Part shown: piece by piece, positions 1 to 6,212 of the stretch
How the letters are laid out: the number at the start of each line of letters is the position of its first letter
Position numbering within the stretch: position 1 is the first letter of the stretch
Assembly: GCA_003518245.1 (NCBI GenBank)
Contig: DOZA01000322.1
Coordinates: forward strand, 1-9,371
Direction: 5' to 3'
Origin: Bacteroidales bacterium
GTDB taxonomy: Bacteria; Bacteroidota; Bacteroidia; Bacteroidales; VadinHA17
DNA: 9,371 bases
Made by a program: the position numbers and the translations under genes
The notes under the pieces: generated by a model
The model's database searches: none
What the model saw: the letters and a program-made list of their open reading frames with translations, nothing else
Told to the model about the DNA's origin: nothing

Positions 1-1197
1 AAGGAGACAGGAGAAAAATATATAAGGATGGAGATGGGAGTACCCGGCTTACCTTCACCACTGGTTGGTATTGAAGCAGAAAAAGCAGCTCTCGATGATG
101 GTGTAAGCTCTGTATATCCTGATATTGAAGGCTTACCTCAACTTAAGAAAGAAACATCAAGGTTCATTAAATTATTCCTGGATATAGATGTTGACTATAA
201 AGGATGTATTCCTACTGTTGGGTCACTGATGGGTGGTATGGTTAGTTTCCTGGTAGTTAACAGGAACGACAGGACAAAAGAAGGCACCCTGTTTATTGAC
301 CCGGGATTCCCTGTACAGAAACAGCAGATAAAAATATTGGGCCAGGACTACAGGTCATTTGATCTGTATAACTACCGTGGGGAAAAGCTGAGGCCAAAGC
401 TGGAATCATATCTTCAGACCGGTAAGGTGTCCAGTATCCTTTATTCAAATCCCAATAATCCTTCATGGATTTGTTTTACCGATGAAGAGTTAAAAATAAT
501 TGGAGAACTGGCCACCAAATATGATGCTGTGGTAATTGAAGATCTGGCATACTTTGGCATGGATTTCCGGAAAGATTACGGAAGCCCCGGGCAGCCACCT
601 TATCAGCCTACTGTGGCTAAATATTGTGATAATTATATCATCCTTCTATCCAGCTCAAAAGCATTCAGCTATGCAGGTCAGAGGGTGGGAATGCTTGTTA
701 TATCTGACTATCTTTATAACAGGCGCTACACCGATCTTCTGAGGTATTATACAAGTGATTTGTTCGGGCATGCTATGGTGTTCGGCGCTCTATATGCATT
801 ATCTGCAGGTGTGACACATAGTGCCCAGTATGGACTACATGCAATGTTGAAGGCTGTTAATGATGGAGAATACAATTATATAGAAGATGTAAAAGAATAT
901 GGGAAAAGGGCAAGAATGATGAAACAGATGTTCATCACATACGGTTTTGAGATAGTGTATGATACTGATATTGATAAACCTATTGCTGACGGTTTCTATT
1001 TTACAATTTCATTTCCGGGAATGAGCAGTGGTGAATTGCTTGAGAACCTTTTATATTATGGTATAAGCGCAATAACCCTGAATATTACGGGAAGTGATAA
1101 TGCCAATGGTCTGAGAGCCTGCGTCTCTCAGGTGTCAAAGACCATGCTGCCTGTACTGGAAGAAAGGTTAAAAAGATTTTATGAAGATTTTTATTAA
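1..1197 (+). CDS. PLP-dependent class I/II aminotransferase (5'-partial)
   Basis: This is a fold-type I PLP aminotransferase that would move an amino group from an amino acid to a 2-oxoacid acceptor in the cytoplasm. Counting from the ATG at 28, visible motifs are NPNNP at 141-145, the cofactor-contacting ED..Y at 171-175, the SSSKAFSYAGQRVG block at 208-221 with K211 as the likely Schiff-base lysine, and an Arg in GLRACVSQ (R363) placed like the substrate-carboxylate arginine of the family. The frame stays open upstream to base 1 and reads plausible protein (KETGEKYIR before MEMG), so the true start lies outside the window and the ATG at 28 is probably internal. The gene leads an operon of 2-oxoacid:ferredoxin oxidoreductase subunits, with 26 nt to the next gene, so it likely supplies the oxidoreductase's 2-oxoacid. 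The preferred amino acid cannot be read from the sequence. Confidence 0.9.
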   Translation, partial: KETGEKYIRMEMGVPGLPSPLVGIEAEKAALDDGVSSVYPDIEGLPQLKKETSRFIKLFLDIDVDYKGCIPTVGSLMGGMVSFLVVNRNDRTKEGTLFIDPGFPVQKQQIKILGQDYRSFDLYNYRGEKLRPKLESYLQTGKVSSILYSNPNNPSWICFTDEELKIIGELATKYDAVVIEDLAYFGMDFRKDYGSPGQPPYQPTVAKYCDNYIILLSSSKAFSYAGQRVGMLVISDYLYNRRYTDLLRYYTSDLFGHAMVFGALYALSAGVTHSAQYGLHAMLKAVNDGEYNYIEDVKEYGKRARMMKQMFITYGFEIVYDTDIDKPIADGFYFTISFPGMSSGELLENLLYYGISAITLNITGSDNANGLRACVSQVSKTMLPVLEERLKRFYEDFY

Positions 1198-1223
1198 TTA
1201 ACTAATAATTTAATATAGAGAGT

Positions 1224-1448
1224 ATGGCCAAAATAAAAGGAGCGATAGTAATCGATAAAGAGAAGTGCAAAGGTTGTGGTTTATGCATTACAGCATGTCC
1301 TACAGAGGTTATTGCATTATCACCGGAAGTAAACAGCAAAGGCTATAATTATGCAACAGCTGTAAATATGGATGTATGTACAGGTTGCACAAACTGCTCA
1401 CTGGTATGTCCTGATGGTGTAATAACTGTTTACAGAACAAAGATTTAA
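1224..1448 (+). CDS. 2-oxoacid:ferredoxin oxidoreductase delta subunit (2[4Fe-4S] ferredoxin type)
   Basis: A 74-residue bacterial-type ferredoxin with two complete CxxCxxCxxxCP motifs: C15, C18, C21, C25 and C52, C55, C58, C62. Each set should bind a [4Fe-4S] cluster. The small size, the position directly before the alpha subunit and the lack of other domains fit the separate delta subunit of four-subunit KOR/VOR/POR enzymes, which passes electrons from the TPP centre to free ferredoxin. It lies 26 nt after the aminotransferase and 25 nt before the alpha subunit, so co-transcription is very likely. No Shine-Dalgarno sequence is seen, only a weak AGAG before the ATG, which is normal in Bacteroidota. 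It could in principle act as a free ferredoxin, but the operon position argues for a dedicated subunit. Confidence 0.92.
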   Translation: MAKIKGAIVIDKEKCKGCGLCITACPTEVIALSPEVNSKGYNYATAVNMDVCTGCTNCSLVCPDGVITVYRTKI

Positions 1449-1473
1449 TCTATAAAAATTACAAGAATAAAAT

Positions 1474-2544
1474 ATGGAAAAGGAATTAAGATTAATGAAA
1501 GGCAACGAGGCTTTTGCTGAAGCAGTAATCAGGGCCGGTACCGATGCCTATTTTGGATATCCGATCACTCCTCAGAGCGAGGTGCTTGAATACCTCACTG
1601 CTGAAAAGCCTCATGAGAGAACGGGAATGGTCGTACTACAGGCTGAAAGTGAAGTGGCTGCTATAAATATGGTTTATGGTGGTGCAGGTTGTGGTAAAAA
1701 AGTATTGACATCCTCTTCTTCTCCTGGTATTTCTCTTAAGCAGGAAGGAATAAGCTATATAGCTGGCGCTGAATTACCCTGCCTGATATTGAATGTTGTC
1801 AGGGGAGGACCAGGCCTGGGAACCATACAGCCTTCGCAGTCAGATTATTTCCAGGCAACCAAAGGTGGTGGTCATGGTGATTATAAACTGATTGTGCTGG
1901 CGCCGTCATCAGTACAGGAAATGGCTGATTTTGTAGAGCTTGCTTTTGAGCTTGCATTTAAATACAGGAATCCGGCAATGATACTTTCTGATGGGGCAAT
2001 AGGACAAATGATGGAAAAAGTTTGGTTTAATCCTCAAAAGAAAAGATCCGGTGAGTTGCAACCGTGGGCTACAACTGGTAAGACAGCTGACAGGGAAAGG
2101 AATATCATAACATCCCTTGACCTGGATCCCCACAGGCAGGAGCAATTCAATTTAAAACTCCAGAAAAAGTACCGTGAAATGAAGGAAAAGGAGGTCAGAT
2201 ATGAGACTTTCCAGTGTGATGATGCTGAATACCTGCTGGTAGCATATGGTACCAGCTCAAGAGTATCACAGAAAGCTATTCAAATGGGCAGGGAAGAAGG
2301 CATTAAGGTTGGCCTGTTAAGACCAATCACCCTGTTCCCATTTCCTTCGAAAGAAATAAATGAACTGGCAGATCAGGTAAAGGGAATATTGACAGTTGAG
2401 ATGAGTGCCGGACAGATGGTTGAAGATGTAAAACTGGCCGTTAATGGTAAGATACCGGTTGAACACTTTGGCAGGATGGGAGGAATAATACCAACACCCG
2501 AAGAAGTTGTTGAAAATTTGAAAGCTAAAATTATTGGAGGATAA
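1474..2544 (+). CDS. 2-oxoacid:ferredoxin oxidoreductase alpha subunit (VorB/KorA type)
   Basis: A 356-residue alpha subunit of the four-subunit 2-oxoacid:ferredoxin oxidoreductases, which make acyl-CoA, CO2 and reduced ferredoxin from a 2-oxoacid and CoA. The N-terminal TPP-enzyme pyrimidine-binding-like domain spans about residues 10-185 and shows YPITPQSE at 29-36, the acidic QAESE at 56-60, TSSSSPGISLKQEG at 79-92 and a GGPGLGTIQPSQSD block at 111-124. A second, transketolase-C-like domain follows from about 250, with LLVAYGTSSR at 254-263 and RPITLFPFP at 283-291. The length matches proteins usually labelled 3-methyl-2-oxobutanoate dehydrogenase subunit VorB or 2-oxoglutarate oxidoreductase alpha. 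Those labels are transferred between close homologues, so I leave the substrate open. The stop lies 4 nt before the beta-subunit ATG, which suggests translational coupling. Confidence 0.93.
   Translation: MEKELRLMKGNEAFAEAVIRAGTDAYFGYPITPQSEVLEYLTAEKPHERTGMVVLQAESEVAAINMVYGGAGCGKKVLTSSSSPGISLKQEGISYIAGAELPCLILNVVRGGPGLGTIQPSQSDYFQATKGGGHGDYKLIVLAPSSVQEMADFVELAFELAFKYRNPAMILSDGAIGQMMEKVWFNPQKKRSGELQPWATTGKTADRERNIITSLDLDPHRQEQFNLKLQKKYREMKEKEVRYETFQCDDAEYLLVAYGTSSRVSQKAIQMGREEGIKVGLLRPITLFPFPSKEINELADQVKGILTVEMSAGQMVEDVKLAVNGKIPVEHFGRMGGIIPTPEEVVENLKAKIIGG
2536..2540 (+). promoter_or_regulatory. Shine-Dalgarno sequence for the beta subunit
   Basis: GGAGG lies inside the last codons of the alpha gene, 8 nt before the ATG at 2549. 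It supports that ATG over an in-frame TTG at 2534, which overlaps the alpha gene and precedes the GGAGG itself. It is the only clear purine-rich ribosome site in this window. Confidence 0.65.
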
Positions 2545-2548
2545 AATA

Positions 2549-3328
2549 ATGGCAGATACTATTAGTACCAAACAAATTATAAAACCCGAAAACCTTGTTC
2601 ATAAAAAGTCAGCAGTGATGACTGACACTACCATGCATTATTGTCCGGGGTGCGGACATGGTACGACCCATCAGATACTTGCAGAGGTTATCGAAGAACT
2701 GGGCATCCAAGAGAATACAATAGGTATTACCCCTGTGGGATGTTCTGTGTTTATGTACAACTACCTGAATATTGATATGCAGGAAGCAGCACATGGACGC
2801 GCTCCTGCACTGGCAACAGCTATCAAAAGGTTGATGCCTGATAAGTATGTATTTACCTACCAGGGCGATGGAGACCTTGCTGCTATAGGTACTGCAGAAA
2901 CAATTCACAGCTGCAACAGGGGAGAAAATATACTTATAATATTTATCAATAATGGAATCTACGGGATGACCGGAGGACAAATGGCTCCTACCACTATTGT
3001 AGGTATGAAATCATCTACCACCCCTTATGGCAGGGATGTGAGCTTAATGGGTAATCCGCTGAAAATGACAGATATAGTTGCTACCCTCCCGGGTACATAC
3101 TATGTAACAAGGCAAAGTGTCCATAAGCCGGGTAATGTGAGAAAAATGAAAAAAGCAATCCACAAAGCATTTGAATACCAGAAAAAAAAGAAGGGAACAT
3201 GCTTTATTGAGGTTGTTTCTAACTGTCCTTCAGGATGGAGAATGACACCGGTTGAGTCGAATAAGTGGATGGAAGAAAATATGTTACCATTCTATCCTCT
3301 TGGTGATTTTAAAGTTCCTGAAGAATAA
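2549..3328 (+). CDS. 2-oxoacid:ferredoxin oxidoreductase beta subunit (TPP-binding)
   Basis: A 259-residue beta subunit carrying the thiamine diphosphate site and the proximal iron-sulfur cluster. From the ATG at 2549, the TPP/Mg motif begins at GDGDLAAIGTAE (106-117) and ends with the Asn pair in INNGIYG (N134, N135). The N-terminal YCPGCGHG (31-38) supplies C32 and C35; C65 in PVGCS and C226 in SNCPSGW complete the four cysteines that bind a [4Fe-4S] cluster in this family. The SNCPSGW and C-terminal YPLGDFKV stretches are the usual beta-subunit ending. The alpha stop is only 4 nt upstream and the gamma gene starts 33 nt downstream. I chose ATG 2549 because of the GGAGG at 2536-2540; a TTG at 2534 would add five residues and is unlikely. 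Confidence 0.94.
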   Translation: MADTISTKQIIKPENLVHKKSAVMTDTTMHYCPGCGHGTTHQILAEVIEELGIQENTIGITPVGCSVFMYNYLNIDMQEAAHGRAPALATAIKRLMPDKYVFTYQGDGDLAAIGTAETIHSCNRGENILIIFINNGIYGMTGGQMAPTTIVGMKSSTTPYGRDVSLMGNPLKMTDIVATLPGTYYVTRQSVHKPGNVRKMKKAIHKAFEYQKKKKGTCFIEVVSNCPSGWRMTPVESNKWMEENMLPFYPLGDFKVPEE

Positions 3329-3361
3329 AAGTTATTTATAATAATAGAAAACTGACAAGAT

Positions 3362-3907
3362 ATGACAGAAGAAATAATTATAGCGGGATTTGGAGGACAG
3401 GGAGTACTTTCAATGGGTAAGATAATGGCATATTCAGGCATAATGCAGGATATGGAAGTGAGCTGGATGCCATCATATGGACCGGAAATGCGTGGGGGAA
3501 CAGCTAATGTAACGGTAATTTTGAGTGATGAAAGAATAAGCAGCCCTATACTCAGGATTTTTGATACAGCAATATTACTTAATCAACAGTCACTTGACAA
3601 GTTTGAAAAAGCAGTGCGACCAGGAGGAACCTTGATTTATGATGTTAATGGTATCTCAAGAAACCCTGAAAGAAAAGATATAGCTGTATACAGAATTGAT
3701 GCTACCGAAGAGGCTATCAGGATGGAGAGCTCAAAAACATTCAATATGATAGTGCTGGGTGGATACCTCAAGATTAAACCGGTACTTAAGATGGAAAATG
3801 TACTTACAGGACTGAAAAAGTCACTTCCTGAAAGGTACCATCACCTTCTTCCAATAAATGAGAAAGCTCTTTCAAGAGGAATGGAGATTATCAGGAAACT
3901 TGATTGA
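3362..3907 (+). CDS. 2-oxoacid:ferredoxin oxidoreductase gamma subunit
   Basis: A 181-residue gamma subunit (POR/KOR gamma domain over nearly the whole length). Diagnostic motifs are GFGGQGV at 9-15 and SYGPEMRGGTANV at 38-50, both standard in KorC, VorA and PorC-type subunits; in the family this subunit contributes to CoA binding and active-site closure. With the delta, alpha and beta genes upstream it completes a four-subunit enzyme, so the complex appears intact. The 33-nt gap to the beta gene has no promoter match or terminator hairpin that I can see. The gene is the last of the operon: after its TGA comes the structured non-coding stretch, then genes on the opposite strand. Confidence 0.93.
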   Translation: MTEEIIIAGFGGQGVLSMGKIMAYSGIMQDMEVSWMPSYGPEMRGGTANVTVILSDERISSPILRIFDTAILLNQQSLDKFEKAVRPGGTLIYDVNGISRNPERKDIAVYRIDATEEAIRMESSKTFNMIVLGGYLKIKPVLKMENVLTGLKKSLPERYHHLLPINEKALSRGMEIIRKLD

Positions 3908-4063
3908 TGGGGAATCCTTAAATGACGCGGGTCTTTCTATGCTCTCCTAAGCCCTTTTAGGGTCGTGGCTCTAGCAAAGACCCTTGGTGCATGTGGGTGA
4001 CACAGCCAGCAAGGCCCATCGAGTTAACAGGACTCCTGTTTGGTTACAGCATTCCATTGTTCC
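3908..4063. ncRNA. candidate structured small RNA, family unknown
   Basis: This non-coding stretch between converging genes is about 51% G+C (80 of 156 bases by my count), well above its AT-rich surroundings. It can form a compact three-way junction: P1 GATGGG 3906-3911 with CCCATC 4015-4020; P2 GGGTCTTT 3929-3936 with AAAGACCC 3976-3983, capped by CCTAA/TTAGG (3946-3950/3957-3961); P3 TTG 3984-3986 with CAA 4010-4012, capped by TGTG/CACA (3992-3995/4001-4004) around a GGTGA loop. A further hairpin AACAGG/CCTGTT lies at 4026-4040. P2 abuts P3 directly. The stems work on either strand. A 9-nt string at 4042-4050 recalls E. coli 6S RNA and slightly favours the + strand. P1 reaches two bases into the upstream stop codon, so a 3' UTR element is also possible. 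It does not resemble tRNA, tmRNA, RNase P RNA or SRP RNA cores. Confidence 0.5.
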
Positions 4064-4068
4064 ATTTA

Positions 4069-4101
4069 AAACTATAAATGCTGCTCGTGCTGGTATAGTT
4101 T
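4069..4101. terminator. possible bidirectional terminator hairpin
   Basis: AAACTATA (4069-4076) and TATAGTTT (4094-4101) form a perfect 8-bp inverted repeat around a 17-nt loop, midway between two converging operons. The stem is AT-rich and no long T run follows on either strand, so it is not a textbook intrinsic terminator. The position is where a shared terminator would be expected. Confidence 0.3.
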
Positions 4102-4120
4102 AATGTTCTGATAAATAGAG

Positions 4121-4711
4121 CTATTCATAAAAATGCATATCCTTGATATACTGCCAGACTCCTGGTGGAAGAAAATACTGCATATTCTTACCTTGCCTGA
4201 TAGCTGAGCGGAGAAATGTTCCTGATATTTCAATTAACGGGGCTTCTACAATATCAATATTTGCTGTTTTGAGCAATGATCTTACTTCAGGGCCTGGTTC
4301 CTTGCCTTTATTTGCCCTTGGATAAACAAATAGCGTGCAAGAGTCAATAAGTAAGCCGGCATTTTTCCATTTGTTAATTGTCAGGAGATTATCACTACCC
4401 ATTATTAAGGCAAACTGGTAGGTGGGATGTTTTTCCCTCAGGTAAGTTAATGTATCAATTGTATATGAAGGTTGTGGTAGCTTTGATTCAATATCTGATA
4501 CTCTGAACCTGTGATCGTCACCAATAGCTAATTCAACCAGATGCAATCTGTGATGATCAGCAAGGAGACTGTTTTTTTTCTTAAGAGGATTGTGTGGGCT
4601 TACAACAAACCATATTTCATCCAGGTCAGTATATTCATAAATATAGTTTGCTATTGCCAGGTGGCCTATATGTACAGGATTAAATGAACCAAAATAGAGG
4701 CCTGTTTTCAT
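4121..4711 (-). CDS. nadD: nicotinate-nucleotide adenylyltransferase
   Basis: NadD joins nicotinate mononucleotide and ATP to give deamido-NAD and pyrophosphate, the central step of NAD synthesis in the cytoplasm. The 196-residue length is typical. The nucleotidyltransferase core shows GSFNPVHIGH at 8-17 with the HxGH histidines H14 and H17, PSYTIDTL at 81-88 and MGSDNL at 104-109 with W115 just after. The C-terminal ISGTFLRSAIRQGK (162-175) is the family's ISxTxxR signature, and the protein ends LPPGVWQYI as usual. It is the last gene of the minus-strand cluster, starting 6 nt after the gmk stop, so it is almost certainly co-transcribed with gmk and yicC. Its start has only A/T-rich sequence ahead. 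The nicotinate rather than nicotinamide substrate is inferred from family resemblance. Confidence 0.95.
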   Translation of the reverse strand: MKTGLYFGSFNPVHIGHLAIANYIYEYTDLDEIWFVVSPHNPLKKKNSLLADHHRLHLVELAIGDDHRFRVSDIESKLPQPSYTIDTLTYLREKHPTYQFALIMGSDNLLTINKWKNAGLLIDSCTLFVYPRANKGKEPGPEVRSLLKTANIDIVEAPLIEISGTFLRSAIRQGKNMQYFLPPGVWQYIKDMHFYE

Positions 4712-4717
4712 ATATTA

Positions 4718-5302
4718 TCAATTATTATTAATAAAATGCTTACATACCTCAAGAGCCTCAGAGCATGCTTTCTCAAGGTCATTATTTATTATAATCTTAT
4801 CGAAATTAACCGCTTTAGCCATCTCCTCTCTTGCTTTTTTTACGCGCCTTTCAATATCGTCAGTGTGCTCAGTCTCCCTTTTAACAAGACGTTTTCTTAA
4901 TTCATCGATCCCCGGTGGTTGAATAAATATAGCTATTGCTTTGTCACCAAATTCATTTTTCAGGTTTATTCCTCCCTTGACATCAACATCAAAGATAATA
5001 TGATAATTATTATCCCATATCCTGTATATATCACTACGCAGGGTGCCATAATAGGTCCCATTATATACTTCTTCCCATTCAACAAATAGCTTATTCTTTA
5101 TTTTATTCCTGAACTCATCTGCTGACATAAAATAATAATCCACACCGTTTTCTTCCCCTTTGCGTGGTGATCTGCTTGTTGCTGATACAGAAAACTTTAT
5201 TGATGGTTCATTTTTAAGAATATATTTTACAATACTTGTTTTACCTGCTCCTGAAGGTGCAGAAACTATAATCAGTTTTCCCTTATTCTTGTCTTTGCTC
5301 AT
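4718..5302 (-). CDS. gmk: guanylate kinase
   Basis: Guanylate kinase phosphorylates GMP to GDP with ATP and is essential for guanine nucleotide supply. The 194-residue protein has the P-loop SAPSGAGKTS at 14-23, the GMP-binding SATSRSPRKGE at 40-50 followed by GVDYYF (53-58), YNGTYYGT at 80-87, DVDVKGG at 105-111 and an ERRVKKAREEM helix in the position of the lid/ATP-contact arginines (151-161). All catalytic elements look intact. Its ATG overlaps the yicC stop by 4 nt (ATGA, 5299-5302), a strong sign of translational coupling, and nadD follows after 6 nt. The yicC-gmk pairing is common in bacteria and supports both calls. Confidence 0.97.
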   Translation of the reverse strand: MSKDKNKGKLIIVSAPSGAGKTSIVKYILKNEPSIKFSVSATSRSPRKGEENGVDYYFMSADEFRNKIKNKLFVEWEEVYNGTYYGTLRSDIYRIWDNNYHIIFDVDVKGGINLKNEFGDKAIAIFIQPPGIDELRKRLVKRETEHTDDIERRVKKAREEMAKAVNFDKIIINNDLEKACSEALEVCKHFINNN

Positions 5303-6171
5303 AATATATTCAGCACCTGCTCTTTAATTTTCTCCAGCTCATCCTTCATCATCACTACTTTCTTTTGCATCTCTACATCATTGGCTTTTGAACCCAGGGT
5401 ATTAATTTCCCTACCCATTTCCTGGGAGATAAATCCCAGTTTTTTCCCGTTTATTTCTTCATTTTGGAGTGTTTCTTTAAAATATTCACAATGTTTCTTC
5501 AATCTGACTTTCTCCTCGTTGATATCCAGTTTTTCAAGGTAATATAGTAACTCCTGTTCAAACCTGTTCTCGTCAATATTTTCATTTCCCAGCAGCTTAA
5601 GATTGTTTCTTATCTTTTCTCTTATCCTGTTTATTCTTTCATCTTCATACGGTGCTAGTTCTTTAATGTCTAATTCAATAAGACTTATTCTTTTTTTGAG
5701 ATCCTTTTCAATTGACCTTCCTTCTTCTATCCTGAAATCATTGAGTTGACTAATGGCATTATCCAGAAGCCCGGCTATCATTTCCCACTCCTCTTCACTG
5801 ATTACTGGTTTTTCTGTTTTAAGTGTTTCAGGAAGCCTCATTATTATTGACATTAATTCTTTCCTGTTTTCAATATACAATTCACCTGCAACATCAATAA
5901 GCTGATTATAGTAACTCTTTATTGCAGCTTTGTTTATTTTGGGTATATTTTGATCATCCAGGCTATCCAGTGAGATGGACAGGTCGACTTTACCCCTTAT
6001 AAGACCCTTACTTATTCTGGATCTTATTTCCAGTTCTTTTTCTTTATAATACCAGGGTATTTTTGTATATATATCAATTTGCTTGCTGTTGAGCGATCTC
6101 AATTCAACAGTTATTTTTTTCTCAGGGGTTTCGGCAAATGATAATCCATAGCCTGTCATTGATCTGATCAT
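5299..6171 (-). CDS. YicC/YloC family endoribonuclease
   Basis: A 290-residue member of the YicC/YloC family, characterised in other bacteria as an endoribonuclease. The N-terminal domain starts with the signature RSMTGYG (3-9), followed by ELRSLNSKQID (23-33) and LIRGKVDL (57-64). The C-terminal domain (about 205-290) carries EQELLYYLEKLDINEE (205-220), the KKHCEYF segment and the conserved GKKLGFISQEMGREINTLGS (242-261). The length is the family norm. The ATG at 6171 puts MIRSMTGYG at the N-terminus exactly as in homologues. It overlaps gmk by 4 nt and lies 41 nt after the MATE gene's stop, with a -7 promoter candidate in that gap, so it may head its own transcript. Its RNA targets here are unknown. 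Confidence 0.94.
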   Translation of the reverse strand: MIRSMTGYGLSFAETPEKKITVELRSLNSKQIDIYTKIPWYYKEKELEIRSRISKGLIRGKVDLSISLDSLDDQNIPKINKAAIKSYYNQLIDVAGELYIENRKELMSIIMRLPETLKTEKPVISEEEWEMIAGLLDNAISQLNDFRIEEGRSIEKDLKKRISLIELDIKELAPYEDERINRIREKIRNNLKLLGNENIDENRFEQELLYYLEKLDINEEKVRLKKHCEYFKETLQNEEINGKKLGFISQEMGREINTLGSKANDVEMQKKVVMMKDELEKIKEQVLNIL

Positions 6172-6189
6172 AGCTTTCTACTTTAGTAA

Positions 6190-6197
6190 CAAATGTA
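6190..6197 (-). promoter_or_regulatory. candidate -7 promoter element for yicC-gmk-nadD
   Basis: Read on the minus strand, this is TACATTTG, an exact match to the Bacteroidota -7 consensus TAnnTTTG, in the 41-nt gap between the MATE stop and yicC. Transcription would start near 6184, leaving a leader of only about a dozen bases. I find no TTG at the expected -33 spacing, so this is a half-match only. Confidence 0.4.
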
Positions 6198-6212
6198 TTA
6201 AAAATAAGGATT

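Noticed and set aside
1..28. AAGGAGACAGGAG at the window start as a ribosome site for an ATG at 28
   Set aside because: The spacing is too long for the first GGAG, and the frame is open to base 1 with family-like residues (ETGEKYIR before MEMG), so these bases are coding and the real start is upstream.
536..742. Short plus-strand frame inside the aminotransferase gene
   Set aside because: It overlaps a strongly supported gene in another frame and its translation resembles no family.
2534..2548. TTG start for the beta subunit
   Set aside because: It would overlap the alpha gene and sit before its own GGAGG; the ATG at 2549 has correct spacing.
2609..2980. Minus-strand frame of 123 codons opposite the beta subunit
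   Set aside because: It is antisense to a gene with complete TPP and cluster motifs, its translation is Cys/Ser-rich with no recognisable domain, and no promoter is seen.
3871..3890. Small inverted repeats (GAAAG/CTTTC, CTCTT/AAGAG) near the end of the gamma subunit gene
   Set aside because: They are inside conserved coding sequence, short and overlapping, and no more than expected by chance.
3986..4014. SRP (4.5S) RNA core
   Set aside because: The string GACACAGCCAGCAAGG recalls AAGCAGCCAAGG, but the conserved GGTCAGGTCCGGAAGGAAGCAGCC-type core and GGAA loop are absent.
3908..4120. tRNA, tmRNA, RNase P RNA or a known riboswitch
   Set aside because: No cloverleaf, no terminal CCA with T-arm, no tag ORF, and none of the TPP, cobalamin or SAM consensus strings were found on either strand.
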